The position numbers and the translations under genes are program-made. The notes under the pieces were generated by a model. It did no database searches and was not told where the DNA came from. It was given only the letters and a program-made list of their open reading frames with translations. A DNA stretch of 64,000 nt, from the NCBI RefSeq assembly GCF_036488675.1, contig NZ_CP133149.1, positions 110,819 through 174,818 of the forward strand, given 5' to 3'. The DNA is from Sinorhizobium chiapasense (GTDB taxonomy: Bacteria; Pseudomonadota; Alphaproteobacteria; Rhizobiales; Rhizobiaceae). Shown piece by piece: positions 27,476 to 38,000 of the stretch (position 1 is its first letter; each line of letters opens with the position of its first letter).

Positions 27476-27503
27476 TGCGGAATTATGTAGCAAATGCCAC
27501 CAA
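27476..27503 (+). repeat. Left 28-bp inverted repeat flanking the parD-like gene
   Basis: TGCGGAATTATGTAGCAAAT and eight further bases match the complement of 27958-27985 at 27 of 28 positions. Together they bracket a lone antitoxin gene in a segment of about 510 bp. Confidence 0.7.
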
Positions 27504-27533
27504 TGTCCGCTGGCAGCCCTTAGTGGTCATCGG

Positions 27534-27797
27534 TTAGACAGACCACCGCTTCCGCTCAATCATTGCGTCGATGCGGCTTTCCATTTCTGTCGTGGAAATC
27601 ATCGGGTCTTTCAAGCGACGCTGGAGTAATTCGCGAAGCGCTTCCGTTTCGACGGTCTCAGCTTCCGTCTTTTGGCGGAGGAGTTCCAAGCCCTGCTGAA
27701 GAACGGAACTTAGGCTGGAGTACCTGCCGCTCTTCACCAGCGAACGGGCAAACGCGTCCTGCTGGTTGGTCAGCGAGATCGACGATTTGACACTCAT
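27534..27797 (-). CDS. ParD-like type II antitoxin (orphan)
   Basis: An 87-aa ribbon-helix-helix antitoxin of the ParD (CC2985) family. SISLTNQQDAFARSLVKSGRYSSLSSVLQQGL is split here as the DNA-binding N-terminus SISLTNQQDAFARSLVKSGR and SSLSSVLQQGLELL; the acidic C-terminal helix would bind toxin. No ParE toxin follows: the next frame downstream is only about 14 codons. It lies between 28-bp inverted repeats, so it may be cargo of a mini-element or a solo antitoxin left after toxin loss. Confidence 0.8.
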   Translation of the reverse strand: MSVKSSISLTNQQDAFARSLVKSGRYSSLSSVLQQGLELLRQKTEAETVETEALRELLQRRLKDPMISTTEMESRIDAMIERKRWSV

Positions 27798-27957
27798 CGG
27801 TTTATCTCCACCGAACCGAGTTTGCTACTCGGACTGTCGGATACCATAAGCAGGCAAGCTAATCAGCTAGTTTACGACGACTGCTCCTGGCGCATTTGCG
27901 GACGACGACCGCTGGCTGCACTCAGGTCCAAAGCTGCCAGCGTTGCAGCGCGTCCGG

Positions 27958-27985
27958 TTGGTGGCATTTGCTACATAATCCCGCA
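27958..27985 (-). repeat. Right 28-bp inverted repeat flanking the parD-like gene
   Basis: Complement of the repeat at 27476-27503, one mismatch. No clear target-site duplication is visible outside the pair. Confidence 0.7.
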
Positions 27986-28076
27986 AATGTGTTTAATGCA
28001 GTTCACAGGTAGCAACACCGCGCTGGTTCGAAAGCGCGGCGTTTCATCTCGGTTTCATTTAGCCTTTCCTGAAACG

Positions 28077-29009
28077 TTACGCGGCAAGGGGCTCGAGATT
28101 GGCCTGTATCTGATCGCGGAAGGCCTCATATCGGATTGGCAGCTTGAGCGCTTCTCCGAGGTGCGCCGTGTCCTCGTCACGGTTGAAGCCGGGTTCGTTC
28201 GTGGCAACCTCGAACAGCACACCACCCGGCGTGCGGAAATAGATCGCCCAGAAATAATCTCGGTCGATAACCGGCGTCACCTGATACCCGGTGTCCATCA
28301 ATGCCTTGCGGACTTCCAGTTGCTTTTCGCGGTTGTCAACGGCGAAGGCGATATGATGCACGGAGCCAGCACCCTGCCGCGCAAACGACGTATTCGGGAG
28401 CGACGCGAGGTCGATCGTGTCTGCGCCGTTGCCACCGGGGATGATGAACCGGGTGACATCACCTTCGACTTCGGCGCGCTGATAGCCCATGAAACCCAAC
28501 AGTTCTTTTGTGGCACCGGTATCATGCAGGCTAAAGCGCGCGCCGGCGAAGCCTCGGATCGCCGCGTCATTGGGAATACCGTCCGCGAGCCACGGCGCAC
28601 GTTTGTCGTCGGCAGTTTCTATCAGGGCAAGACTGTCACCGTCGGGTCCCATGAAGCGAAGCCGATTGGCGCCGAAGACCTTGTCTGTTTCGAGCCCATC
28701 GACGCCCTGTGCTGAAAAGCGATCGCTCCAGAACTTGAGAGAGCCCTCCGGCACGGAGAACTGCGTTTCGCCGACTTCGCCGACGCCAGGACGGCCAAGC
28801 ATCATATGCGGGAATGGGAAATAGGTCATGACCGTGCCGGCCGAGCCATTCTCGTCACCATAATACAGATGATAGACGCTCGGATCGTCGAAGTTGACGG
28901 TCTGCTTGACGCGACGAAGGCCCAGCGTCTCGGTGAAGAAGCGGTTGTTCTGCCTTGCATCCGACGCCATGGAGGTAACGTGGTGCAGTCCCTTGATATC
29001 CTTGATCAT
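28077..29009 (-). CDS. VOC-family ring-cleaving dioxygenase
   Basis: A 310-aa two-domain vicinal-oxygen-chelate protein like the MhqO/LinE-type hydroquinone dioxygenases. Metal ligands are visible: His in KGLHHVTSMA, His in SVHHIAFAV, Glu in VLFEVATNEPGF. N-terminal VOC domain about 5-130, C-terminal about 150-270. Likely opens or detoxifies quinol-type compounds; the substrate is not proven. Divergent from a LysR gene 120 bp away, so probably controlled by it. Confidence 0.88.
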   Translation of the reverse strand: MIKDIKGLHHVTSMASDARQNNRFFTETLGLRRVKQTVNFDDPSVYHLYYGDENGSAGTVMTYFPFPHMMLGRPGVGEVGETQFSVPEGSLKFWSDRFSAQGVDGLETDKVFGANRLRFMGPDGDSLALIETADDKRAPWLADGIPNDAAIRGFAGARFSLHDTGATKELLGFMGYQRAEVEGDVTRFIIPGGNGADTIDLASLPNTSFARQGAGSVHHIAFAVDNREKQLEVRKALMDTGYQVTPVIDRDYFWAIYFRTPGGVLFEVATNEPGFNRDEDTAHLGEALKLPIRYEAFRDQIQANLEPLAA

Positions 29010-29129
29010 GTCGGTGCCTCTCTGTCTCGGCGTTGACGTTTCTGTATGGAGAGAGGTTTAGGCTGATTGATAATTCAGAGGAATTGCAATATTTGTTTCG
29101 ATTGAATTGCTCTTTTCGAAACAATCGAG

Positions 29130-30029
29130 ATGAACGACTACAAAGCCCTCCGAACCTTCCTGTTGGCTGCCGAGAAACGAAACTTCGCCCAGGTCGCCCG
29201 CGAACTCGACATGACGCCGGCCGCAGTGACCCGCGCCATCGCCGCGCTGGAGGCCGAACTCGGCGTACAACTCTTCGTGCGCACCACAAGGCAGGTTTCG
29301 CTGACAACCGACGGAGCGATTTTCGCCGCGCAGATCCAGCCGGCGGTCAAGACACTCGAAGATGCCCGGCGTGACGTGATGAACGCCCACAAGGCGGATC
29401 AGGGGCGGCTCAGGATCAGCGCGCCGACCTGGTTCGGCAAGGCGGTACTGCCGCCGATTCTTTCCGGCTTCCGGGAGCTCTATCCGAAGATGAGCTTCGA
29501 GATCTCGCTATCCGACGGCCTCGTGAACATCGTCGATGACGACTACGATCTGGCGATCCGCATCTCGTCCCAGCCATCGGACAAGTTCACCATCTGGCGC
29601 AAGATCCGCGTGGTACCGCGCATCCTGGTGGCCGCACCGGGCAGCCGGTTCGTCGACATGCAGCATCCGAACGAACTGACGCCCGATGACTGCCTTGCCT
29701 ATAGCGGCGAGAGCCGGCGGGAAAACTGGGTTCTTTCAGACGGCGGTTCTAGCATGACGATCTCGGCGGGCCGCGCCTTCAGCGCCAACAACGGGGAGGT
29801 CTTGGCGGACATGGCGGCCGATGGCGCAGGCGTCGCGATGCTGCCCAACTTCCACATCTCCGAACATCTGGAGACCGGACGCCTCGTGCATGTCTTCAAA
29901 GGTTGGGCGCCGCCGGATCTGTGGCTGACGCTCTATTATCCACCCTATCAGGCATTGCCACCCCGCATAGGCTCATTCTCGAAATTCTTCGAAGAGCAGG
30001 TGGCGGCGCAGATGGTGATGCTCGACTGA
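29130..30029 (+). CDS. LysR-family transcriptional regulator
   Basis: A 299-aa LysR regulator with an N-terminal winged HTH (FAQVARELDMTPAAVTRAIAAL) and a periplasmic-binding-like effector domain (about 90-290). Divergent from the VOC dioxygenase gene; probably senses its substrate (inference). The 120-bp intergenic region is AT-rich. Confidence 0.92.
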   Translation: MNDYKALRTFLLAAEKRNFAQVARELDMTPAAVTRAIAALEAELGVQLFVRTTRQVSLTTDGAIFAAQIQPAVKTLEDARRDVMNAHKADQGRLRISAPTWFGKAVLPPILSGFRELYPKMSFEISLSDGLVNIVDDDYDLAIRISSQPSDKFTIWRKIRVVPRILVAAPGSRFVDMQHPNELTPDDCLAYSGESRRENWVLSDGGSSMTISAGRAFSANNGEVLADMAADGAGVAMLPNFHISEHLETGRLVHVFKGWAPPDLWLTLYYPPYQALPPRIGSFSKFFEEQVAAQMVMLD

Positions 30030-30056
30030 GGCAACGCCGTCGCCAAGGCAAATGCG

Positions 30057-30737
30057 TCAAGCGCTGTGAACCCGGCTTATTTCTGAAGCGACGAGTGCCT
30101 GCAGCCGCCAAAGGTTGCGGTCTTGGATTTCTTCGGTCTGAAGATCGATGATCGTGTTGCGTAAATACTCGGCGCAGGATCCACCTTCACCGCAGGCATG
30201 CGCAATAAGTAATGCAGTCTGCTCGCCGGCAGTGGCTTCGTCAGCCCAAATCGTCTTGTGCTTGTCCAGAACGTCAGGGCTCGACCGACACCAAGCGGAG
30301 TTCTGATGGACACCCACCGGACTATGTCCTTTACTTCCCGATACTTGATCCCGCGCGCAACAAGCGCCCTAAGATCCTCACGCCGCCGATCGGGCGATAT
30401 CTGCAGCACGACGCCATCACAACGCCCACCACGTTCAAGTGCCATCATCAGTCCGGGTTGCGCGCTTTGTCGCTCGCCAGCGTTCGATCTTCAGGGAAAA
30501 TGACCGATGCCATCCATAGGCGGTCGCGAGCTCGCGGCCTGCCGGTTCGAATACGGGGTTCCAGATCAGCGAGCCATAGGCGAACACCCCGATCGTATCG
30601 TCACCCGTTTCACGTTCGATCTGCTCGACGAGGCCATCCAGCTCCGTTTCCGATAGCGGCGTCCAGCCCGGCTCGAGGCCGTCATCGCGGACAGTTCTCA
30701 AGGTCAGAGCAACCAGCTTGGGCGTCAGCAGCATCAT
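30057..30737 (-). pseudogene. ChaC-like gamma-glutamylcyclotransferase, two frameshifts
   Basis: A ChaC-family enzyme, which degrades glutathione to 5-oxoproline and Cys-Gly. Frame one: MMLLTPKLVALTLRTVRDDG and the substrate motif VFAYGSLIWNP. Near 30440 the frame shifts to GLMMALERGGRCDGVV, then KYREVKDIVRWVSIRTP; near 30240 it shifts again to ACGEGGSCAEYLRNTI and IQDRNLWRLQALV. All domain parts are present in order but in three frames. Either inactive or damaged by sequence errors. Confidence 0.8.
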
Positions 30738-30811
30738 GGTCTCATTCCGCGGGTGAACAGGCGTTGGAGTGCCAGGGCCCCCGATTTGCACCGGGGCCCT
30801 GGCATCTCGCG

Positions 30812-31792
30812 TCAGGCCTGGACGAAGGCAAGCAGGTCGGCATTCAGGACATCGGCATTGACGGTCAGCATGCCGTGCGAAAAGCCACGATAGGTCTTGA
30901 GCGAGCCGTTCTTCAAAAGCTTCGCCGACTTCAGCGCCGAGTCCGCGATCGGCACGATCTGGTCGTCCTCGCCATGCAGCACAAGCGTCGGAACCGTGAT
31001 CGCCTTCAGATCTTCGGTCTGGTCCGTCTCGGAAAAAGCCTTGATGCCGTCATAATGCGCCTTCGCGCCGCCCATCATGCCCTGACGCCACCAGTTCTGG
31101 ATCACGCCTTCCTGAACCGTCGCACCCTCGCGGTTGAAGCCGTAAAACGGGCCAGCCGGAACATCGCGGAAGAACTGGGCGCGATTGGCGGCAAGTGCCG
31201 ACCGGAAGCCGTCGAACACCTCGATCGGCAGGCCTTCCGGATTGGCCTCGGTCTTCAGCATCAGCGGCGGGACTGCCGAAACAAGCACGGCCTTGGCAAC
31301 CCGTCCGGCAGGCTGGCCATGTTTCGCCACATAGCGGGCAACCTCGCCGCCGCCGGTGGAGTGGCCGATATGAACGGCATTCTTCAGGTCAAGCGCCTCG
31401 ACGACGGCAAAGGCGTCGGCTGCGTAGTGGTCCATGTCGTGACCGTCAGCAACCTGGGCCGAGCGGCCATGACCACGGCGGTCATGGGCAATAACGCGGT
31501 AGCCCTTCGACAGGAAGAACAGCATCTGGGCGTCCCAGTCGTCCGAGGACAGCGGCCAGCCGTGATGGAACATGATAGGCTGGGCATCCTTCGGGCCCCA
31601 GTCCTTGTAGAAGATATCCACGCCGTCCTTTGTGGTGATAGTGCCCATTGTCTTGTTTCCTTCGTTTGTTTCGGTGGTGGAAGCAGCCGCGGCTGCGAAG
31701 CTGAAAGAGGTTGGAAGAGCCATAGTGGTTACGGTAGCAGCTGCCGAGAGCAGTGCGCGGCGGCGCGTCATGGAAAGAAAATTCGTGGTCAT
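30812..31792 (-). CDS. Alpha/beta hydrolase, non-heme chloroperoxidase type
   Basis: A 326-aa Tat-exported alpha/beta hydrolase of the cofactor-free haloperoxidase (perhydrolase/arylesterase) group. Tat signal [20 protein letters not shown], oxyanion [12 protein letters not shown], nucleophile elbow GHSTGGG, Asp in HGEDDQIVP, His in FSHGM. The start at 31792 (MTTNFLS) is chosen because AGGA lies seven bases upstream; a longer frame to 31885 exists. It lies 74 bp upstream of the ChaC remnant on the same strand. Confidence 0.88.
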   Translation of the reverse strand: MTTNFLSMTRRRALLSAAATVTTMALPTSFSFAAAAASTTETNEGNKTMGTITTKDGVDIFYKDWGPKDAQPIMFHHGWPLSSDDWDAQMLFFLSKGYRVIAHDRRGHGRSAQVADGHDMDHYAADAFAVVEALDLKNAVHIGHSTGGGEVARYVAKHGQPAGRVAKAVLVSAVPPLMLKTEANPEGLPIEVFDGFRSALAANRAQFFRDVPAGPFYGFNREGATVQEGVIQNWWRQGMMGGAKAHYDGIKAFSETDQTEDLKAITVPTLVLHGEDDQIVPIADSALKSAKLLKNGSLKTYRGFSHGMLTVNADVLNADLLAFVQA

Positions 31793-31955
31793 CTCGCGGT
31801 CCTGCGATGCAGTCATTTCAGGTCTCATGCGACACAAGTGTTCGTCTGATGCGGGCACAATGTCGCGAGAGCCTGGCAACAACAATTGTGTTAATAGTTC
31901 CGATGTTATTGCGCGTTCTGCAATAAATGACCAACGGGTGAAATCACTCGTGCAC

Positions 31956-32339
31956 TCATAATCCTGATACGAACTGGCGTGGGCACCTGGGCACGTATTC
32001 TCGAGGCAGGATCAGAGGCTTATGACAAGTAATACCCAGATGATCGACAGCTTGTCGATCCGTGTCCACCAGCACGCGGCCAATGGTCCGCGAACCGCTT
32101 GCCTTAAAGTAGGTGTGTTTTTTCGCCACGGCCCCCGGTCCTCGCGACGTGCTCGCATCCAATCGATCGGAATACCTTGAAGAGGTCACTCTGGCCAACG
32201 AGGCCAGCGCCCCGCCCGGTAAGGCCGGGGCGGAGCGCTCGTAAACACTGACATCGTGGCCGTCCATTTGGAGAAGTATGGCGGAGAACAACTGAGCAAG
32301 CGATCCTCCGACGATTCCAACTTTCACGGTCTTATCCAA
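31956..32339 (-). pseudogene. FAD-dependent monooxygenase, N-terminal fragment
   Basis: A 127-aa remnant of a PheA/TfdB/UbiH-type flavoprotein monooxygenase. It keeps the FAD-binding start VKVGIVGGSLAQLFSAIL and DVSVYERSAPALPG. Between about residues 43 and 66 the sequence is out of frame: another frame reads GAGLVGQSDLFKVFRSIGCE, then it returns for AVAKKHTYFKASGSRTIGR. The rest of the enzyme is gone. It starts 6 bp after an MFS gene, so it was once in that operon. Confidence 0.7.
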
Positions 32340-32345
32340 TCGATC

Positions 32346-33551
32346 CTATCTGGCTTTGTTGGCGGTTGGGCTCGCTGACTTTCCAAAGGCCTTCACCCCA
32401 AGGGCCAAAAGCGGCAGAACACCACCTACAAGGCTGACACCAAGCCACGCGCCGTTCTGCCATGCGATGGAGGCGATTGCCGACCCGCCTGCCCCGCCAA
32501 GGAACATGCCGGTCATGAACATCGTGTTCAAACGGCTACGTGCTTCAGGATTGAGCGCATAGATGATGTGCTGGTTGGAAACCAACGCGCTCTGGATACC
32601 AGAGTCGAGCACGATGACGCCGATGACAAGAGCCACGATCGAATCCCACGCTCCGAAAATGATCCAGGACCCCACGGTCAAGGCAGCACCAAGCCAGACA
32701 ACAAAATGTGGTCCGCGTTTGTCGGCAATGCGTCCAGCTACGGGTGCGGCAAACACACCAACTGCTCCAACGATACCGAAGAGACCGGCGACATCCGCAC
32801 CAAGTCCGAAATTTGGGCCCTGCAGATACAAAGCGAGAATGGTCCAAAATGCGGTGAACGACGCGAACAGGGCGGCCTGTACCAAGGTTGCCGTACGCAA
32901 CGATGGCTCATGCTTCCAAAGGTATCGCAGCGATTTAATGGCGTTGTGGTATTGCATACGGGATGTAGGGGCATGATCCGGAAGGATCGCGAACATCATC
33001 GCGGCAGCAGCTAAAGCCATTGGCATGCCAATCCAAAACATCTCCCGCCAACCTGCGTGCTCACCGACGAAGCCCGACAGGGTCCGGCTGAACAAAATGC
33101 CCGACAGAATGCCCGCCATCACCGTCCCAATCGTCGCTCCGCGCTTTTCAGTTGGAGCAAGCGACGCGGCGAACGGAACGATTTGTTGCGCGACAGTTGA
33201 ACTTGCTCCGACGAGAAGGGAGCTAACGACGAGCATCCAAGCAGATGAAGACATCGCCGCCAACGACAGAGCGATCGCCAATATCACAAACTGTCCAATG
33301 ATCAGCTTGCGGCGATGGGCGAGATCACCGAGGGGCAGCAGAAGAAAGAGACCCAATGCGTAACCAAGCTGGGTGGCGGTAGGCACCAGCCCGGTTGCAG
33401 ACTGTCCCTGAAAGTCAGCCTCGATGATACCAAGCATCGGTTGATTGTAATAGATGTTTGCCACAGATATGCCGCTGGCGGCAGCCATTGCGAGCAAACC
33501 CACCCTACTCAGTCCCGCATGCGTTTTTGCATTCACGGTTGCGATTGTCAT
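32346..33551 (-). CDS. MFS transporter (YnfM-like exporter)
   Basis: A 401-aa MFS permease with 12 helices. Starts at MTIATVNAKTHAGLSRVGLL; the ANIYYNQPML signature in helix 1 and [13 protein letters not shown] motif A are typical of YnfM-type exporters. First in an operon whose second gene is the broken monooxygenase. Divergent from LysR at 33655 with a 103-bp intergenic region, suggesting efflux induced by a compound. Confidence 0.9.
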   Translation of the reverse strand: MTIATVNAKTHAGLSRVGLLAMAAASGISVANIYYNQPMLGIIEADFQGQSATGLVPTATQLGYALGLFLLLPLGDLAHRRKLIIGQFVILAIALSLAAMSSSAWMLVVSSLLVGASSTVAQQIVPFAASLAPTEKRGATIGTVMAGILSGILFSRTLSGFVGEHAGWREMFWIGMPMALAAAAMMFAILPDHAPTSRMQYHNAIKSLRYLWKHEPSLRTATLVQAALFASFTAFWTILALYLQGPNFGLGADVAGLFGIVGAVGVFAAPVAGRIADKRGPHFVVWLGAALTVGSWIIFGAWDSIVALVIGVIVLDSGIQSALVSNQHIIYALNPEARSRLNTMFMTGMFLGGAGGSAIASIAWQNGAWLGVSLVGGVLPLLALGVKAFGKSASPTANKAR

Positions 33552-33654
33552 TTCCTTGGCCCTTCAAACTATGAGATCGCAATAGATGTAGCTTTGCATC
33601 GCCATTCGTTTTAGTATTGATTGATGTTAAGCCTGTTTATCGAATTCTGTTATA

Positions 33655-34545
33655 ATGAATACCGACGACATTGAGGTTTTCGTAGGTGCCGTGTCCTCTG
33701 GCAGCATATCCGAGGCGGGGAGGCGCCTTGGCTTAATGCCGATGGCGGCAACGCGTCGTCTTGCATCGCTGGAGAATAGCCTTGGCGTGCGATTGCTTCA
33801 CCGAACCACACGGTCGCTGTCGCTCACACCAGAAGGTGAAGCTTTCCTTCCCTTCGCGGAAGCCATTATCGAGAATGAGCATCAGGGCCGCGCTCAGGTT
33901 CGTGCCGACACCTTGGGTGCTGCGGGCCTGCTTCGCGTTTCCGTGCCGATCGCCTTTGGGATGAAGATCGTCGCGCCGTTGATTCCGACCATCCTGGCGG
34001 AAAATCCGGAATTGCAGATTGCGCTGGACATGAACGATCGCCTTCCTGATCTGACCGCCACCGGAACTGATCTGGCCATTCGCATCGCGCGTCTCAAAGA
34101 TAGCAGCTTGATCGCACAGAAGCTGACCGATAACCCCCGAACGCTTGTGGCTTCCCCACGCTATTTGGATGAGCGCGGCGTGCCGCGCAGCATCGCTGAT
34201 CTTGCTCATCATGATTGTCTCCCGATGACCGGGGTCACACACTGGACCTTCATTTCCGGAGGCTCTGAAAACCACGTTCGCGTCGGTTCGCGGTTTTCCT
34301 CCAGTAGCATCGCGGGTTGTCAATCCGCCTGTTTAGCAGGCGCCGGAATTTCCCTGCTTTCCGAATGGGCGATCGCTGATGATCTAGTTTCGGGGCGGCT
34401 ACAGCGCGTTGTCCTCGATGACGCCACTCCTGAGGAAATCGGGATTTGGGCCGTCTATCCGACGACCCGAAACGTCCTTCCCAAGGTCCGTGTTTTCGTC
34501 TCCGCCTTGCGGGACGTTCTGAGAACTGAGCCATCCATCGGTTAG
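33655..34545 (+). CDS. LysR-family transcriptional regulator
   Basis: A 296-aa LysR regulator. N-terminal HTH (ISEAGRRLGLMPMAATRRLASL, then LLHRTTRSLSLTPEGEAFL) and effector domain (about 88-290). Divergent from the MFS exporter it likely controls. Ligand unknown. Confidence 0.92.
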   Translation: MNTDDIEVFVGAVSSGSISEAGRRLGLMPMAATRRLASLENSLGVRLLHRTTRSLSLTPEGEAFLPFAEAIIENEHQGRAQVRADTLGAAGLLRVSVPIAFGMKIVAPLIPTILAENPELQIALDMNDRLPDLTATGTDLAIRIARLKDSSLIAQKLTDNPRTLVASPRYLDERGVPRSIADLAHHDCLPMTGVTHWTFISGGSENHVRVGSRFSSSSIAGCQSACLAGAGISLLSEWAIADDLVSGRLQRVVLDDATPEEIGIWAVYPTTRNVLPKVRVFVSALRDVLRTEPSIG

Positions 34546-34755
34546 AGAATCACGACCGCGCCTCGAACCCGATCTGAAGCATTAGCATGTCTCGAAAGCG
34601 GACCTCGGTGCGTCAGCCAGGCGAGACTTGATTATACTGTTAGCTGCGGCGCGTACCGAGTTTAGGGGAATCGGCATTCCGTTCGACCGCGGCACTCCAG
34701 CGAGGCGAAGCGGCTGCTCAGCTTTACCAACGCTGCTTGGGCGACAGCCGAGGAT
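34546..34755. other. Intergenic stretch between LysR and the sRNA
   Basis: No gene or clear signal recognised here; the sRNA terminator lies just to the right. The stretch 34863-35043 on the other side is likewise without a gene and contains a palindrome around GCTGCATTGCAGC (34911-34923). Confidence 0.4.
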
Positions 34756-34862
34756 TAAAAAAGGCCCCGAGCCGGGAGGATGGCACGGGGCCTTGGGAAT
34801 TTGATCGGCTCCGGGAGGAGATGAACCGATCGGTGCCTACGCAGCGGGAGGAGTTGCTGCAT
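34756..34862 (-). ncRNA. Alpha-r14/CcsR-like small RNA with anti-Shine-Dalgarno loops
   Basis: On the minus strand three consecutive hairpins each show CCTCCC: stem GCAGC/GCTGC around AACTCCTCCC (34841-34860), stem GATCGG/CCGATC around a loop with CTCCTCCC (34803-34831), and terminator stem AAGGCCCCG/CGGGGCCTT with CCTCCC in its loop (34761-34794), ending in a T run. About 107 bases in total. Repeated loops complementary to ribosome-binding sites are the hallmark of the alpha-r14 (rhizobia) and CcsR/cuckoo (Rhodobacter) sRNA families, which base-pair with GGAGG sites of many mRNAs. The 5' end and promoter are not defined. Confidence 0.8.
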
Positions 34863-35043
34863 TCGACAACAACGACAATAAATCACTTCGCATGATTTAA
34901 TAGAGCCTATGCTGCATTGCAGCATTGAGCAATCCTTTTACTCACTCACCCAGCTTCACTGCCGAAACCGCACTCTTTGCCTCAGGCTCACAACAATGAT
35001 CTGAAGGGATTGGAACTGCAGACCCACTCCTCTGCCTCGTGCA

Positions 35044-38000
35044 TCACTGAAAAATCCGGCTCTTGATCTTCAGGGTATCGATATGAAGTTCCGGCGTGAA
35101 CAGATCTCTTGCCCGAAAGCCCGAAGGCGCTTTTTCGCGCGAATCTGGGCTCCCAGGAGAGCCATGGGCGAATTCATCGCCGCGGCCGCTCGGCGGATGG
35201 AATGCGCCGTCGCGATCGGCGAGGCTCGACAGGTCGGCCGAAAGATCGAAGAGCTGCTGGGCGACGAGGTGAACCACCTCCCCTTCGCGCTGGATCCTGC
35301 CGTTGATCGCCATCATGCTGGCGCCGAGCACCACCCGGCGCGATCGCTCGAAAAGCTTCGGCCAGACGACGACATTGGCGACGCCGGTCTCGTCCTCGAT
35401 GGTGATGAACATTACGCCCTTTGCCGAGCCCGGGCGCTGGCGCACCAACACTAGGCCGGCCGCCATCAACCATTGCCCATCGCGCGCCGTCATCGCCTCG
35501 GCACAGGTGACGATCCGCCGCTTGAAGAGGTCGTCCCGCAAGAACCTCAACGGGTGCTGCCGGAGTGTCAGGCCGGTATGACTGTAGTCCTCGACGACGT
35601 TATGGCCATCGGTCATCTGCCGCAGTTCGACTTCCGGCTCCTGCTGCTCGGCAATCGCCCGCGCATCGCGTTCCGCCGCGGCCGTGAACAGAGGTAGCGG
35701 CTCGTCGCGCAGCGCCTTGATCGCCCAGAGCGCATCGCGTCGTTCGAGCCGCAATGACGGCAGGAAGGCATCGGCTTCGGCAAGCTCGACCAGCGATGCG
35801 ACCGGCACCCCGGACCGTCGCCACATGTCGTCCACCGATGCGAAGGATTCGTCGGCACGCGCGACGACGATGCGCGCCGCGTCGGCACTCGCCAATCCGC
35901 GCACCAGCCGCATCCCAAGCCGCACCGCATGCCGGTCGGCGCCTTCGATCGGCTCGAGCGTGCAGTCCCAGCGCGAACGGTTGATGCAGATCGGGCGGAC
36001 CTCCACACCATGCTTCCTGGCGTCTGTGACGATCTGCGCGGGAGCATAGAACCCCATCGGCTGCGAGTTGAGAAGCGCCACGCAGAAGACGTCGGGGAAA
36101 TGGCATTTCACGTAGTTGGAGGCATAGGCGATCAGCGCGAAGGAAGCGGCATGGCTCTCGGGAAAGCCATAGGAGCCAAAACCTTCCAGCTGAGAGAATG
36201 TCTTTTCGGCGAAGTCCGGCGAATAGCCGTTCCCGATCATGCCGGAGACGAGCTTGTCCTTGAACTTGGAAACGCCGCCGGTGAACTTGAAGGTCGCCAT
36301 GGATTTCCGGAGCTGGTCGGCTTCCCCGCCCGTGAACCCGGCACAGACCATCGCCACCTTCATGGCCGACTCCTGGAACAGTGGCACCCCCAGTGTCTTG
36401 TGGAGGACCGCCTCCAGCTCCGGGGTCGGGTACTCCACGGGCTCCTTGCCTTCGCGCCGACGCAGATAGGGATGGACCATATCGCCCTGGATCGGGCCGG
36501 GACGGACGATCGCCACCTGGATGACGAGGTCGTAGAAGGTCCGCGGCTTCATGCGCGGCAGCATCGACATCTGGGCGCGGGATTCGATCTGGAAGGTGCC
36601 GAGCGTATCGGCCTTGCGGATCATTGCGTAGGTCGCCGGATCCTCCTGGGGGATGGTGGCAAGGTCGAGATCCTGATGCTTGTGCTCTCCGATCAGCGCG
36701 AATGACTTGGCCATGCAGGTCAGCATGCCGAGCGCCAGCACGTCGACCTTCATCATCTTCAGCGCCTCGATGTCATCCTTATCCCATTCGATCACCTGAC
36801 GGTCGGCCATGGTTGCCGGCTCGATCGGCACCAGATCATCGAGCCTGTCGTGGGTGAGCACGAAACCACCGGGATGCTGACCGAGATGGCGCGGCGCACC
36901 CATCAGCTGCTGGGCAAGTTTTAGAGTCAAAGCAAGACGCCGGTCGTCCGGATTGAGGCCGATTTCACGCACCTGCCGCTCGCCGACGGTCTCCGACCAG
37001 GACCAGATGCCGGAGGAGAGCGTTTTGATCAGGTCCTCCGGTAGACCAAGCGCCTTGCCGACATCGCGAATGGCGCCCTTGGCCCGATAGCGGGTGACGG
37101 TCGAGCAGAGTGCCGCCTTGTCGTGGCCGTAGGTCTTGTAGATCCACTGGATAACCTCCTCGCGCCGCTCATGTTCGAAATCGACATCGATGTCAGGCGG
37201 CTCGTCGCGCTCCTGGGAGACGAAGCGCTCGAAGAGCAGATCGTTGGTGTCGGGATCGATCGAAGTGATGCCGAGCACATAGCACACGGCGGAATTGGCC
37301 GCCGATCCCCTGCCCTGACAGAGAATGCCTTGTGACCGGGCATAACGGACGATGGAGAACACCGTCAGGAAGTAGGGGGCGTATCTCATCGTCTCGATCA
37401 GCGCCAGTTCGTGTCGGATCGTCTTTTCGACATGCGCCGGCAGCCCTTCGGGATACCGCGTCTTGACGCCCTCCCAGGTGTAATGCTCCAGCGACTGCTG
37501 TGCTGTCATGCCCGGGATCAGCGCTTCTTCGGGATATTGATAAACGAGCTCCTCGAGCGAGAACGTGCAGCGCTCGACGATCTCCATCGTGCGCTTGTGC
37601 GCTTCCGGGTAGCGGGGGAAGAGACGTGCCATTTCTTCCGGCGGCTTCAGATAACGGTCGGCGTGCCGCTCGCGCTCAAAGCCGACATCGTCGATCGTGG
37701 TCCCGGTGCGGATGCAGGTGACGACGTCCTGCAGCTGCCGGCGGCCGGGCTCATGAAACAGCACGTCATTGGTGACCACGGTCTTTGCCCGGTGCTTCAC
37801 CGCTAGGTTCGACAGCTCGTGCAGGCGCAATTCATCATTGGGGCGCCGGCGCAGGCAGAGCGAGACATAGGCGCGGTCACCAAAGATTTCCGCCATCTTC
37901 CTGAGTTGCACGGCGCAGGTGTCGTCCGGCATATCCGGCACAAGAACGGCGATCAGGCCCTCGCTATACAGTACGACATCATCAAGATGCAGGATGCAAT

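Noticed and set aside
30212..31849. A 545-aa plus-strand frame across ChaC and the hydrolase
   Set aside because: Opposite strand carries recognised enzymes; this frame has no domain.
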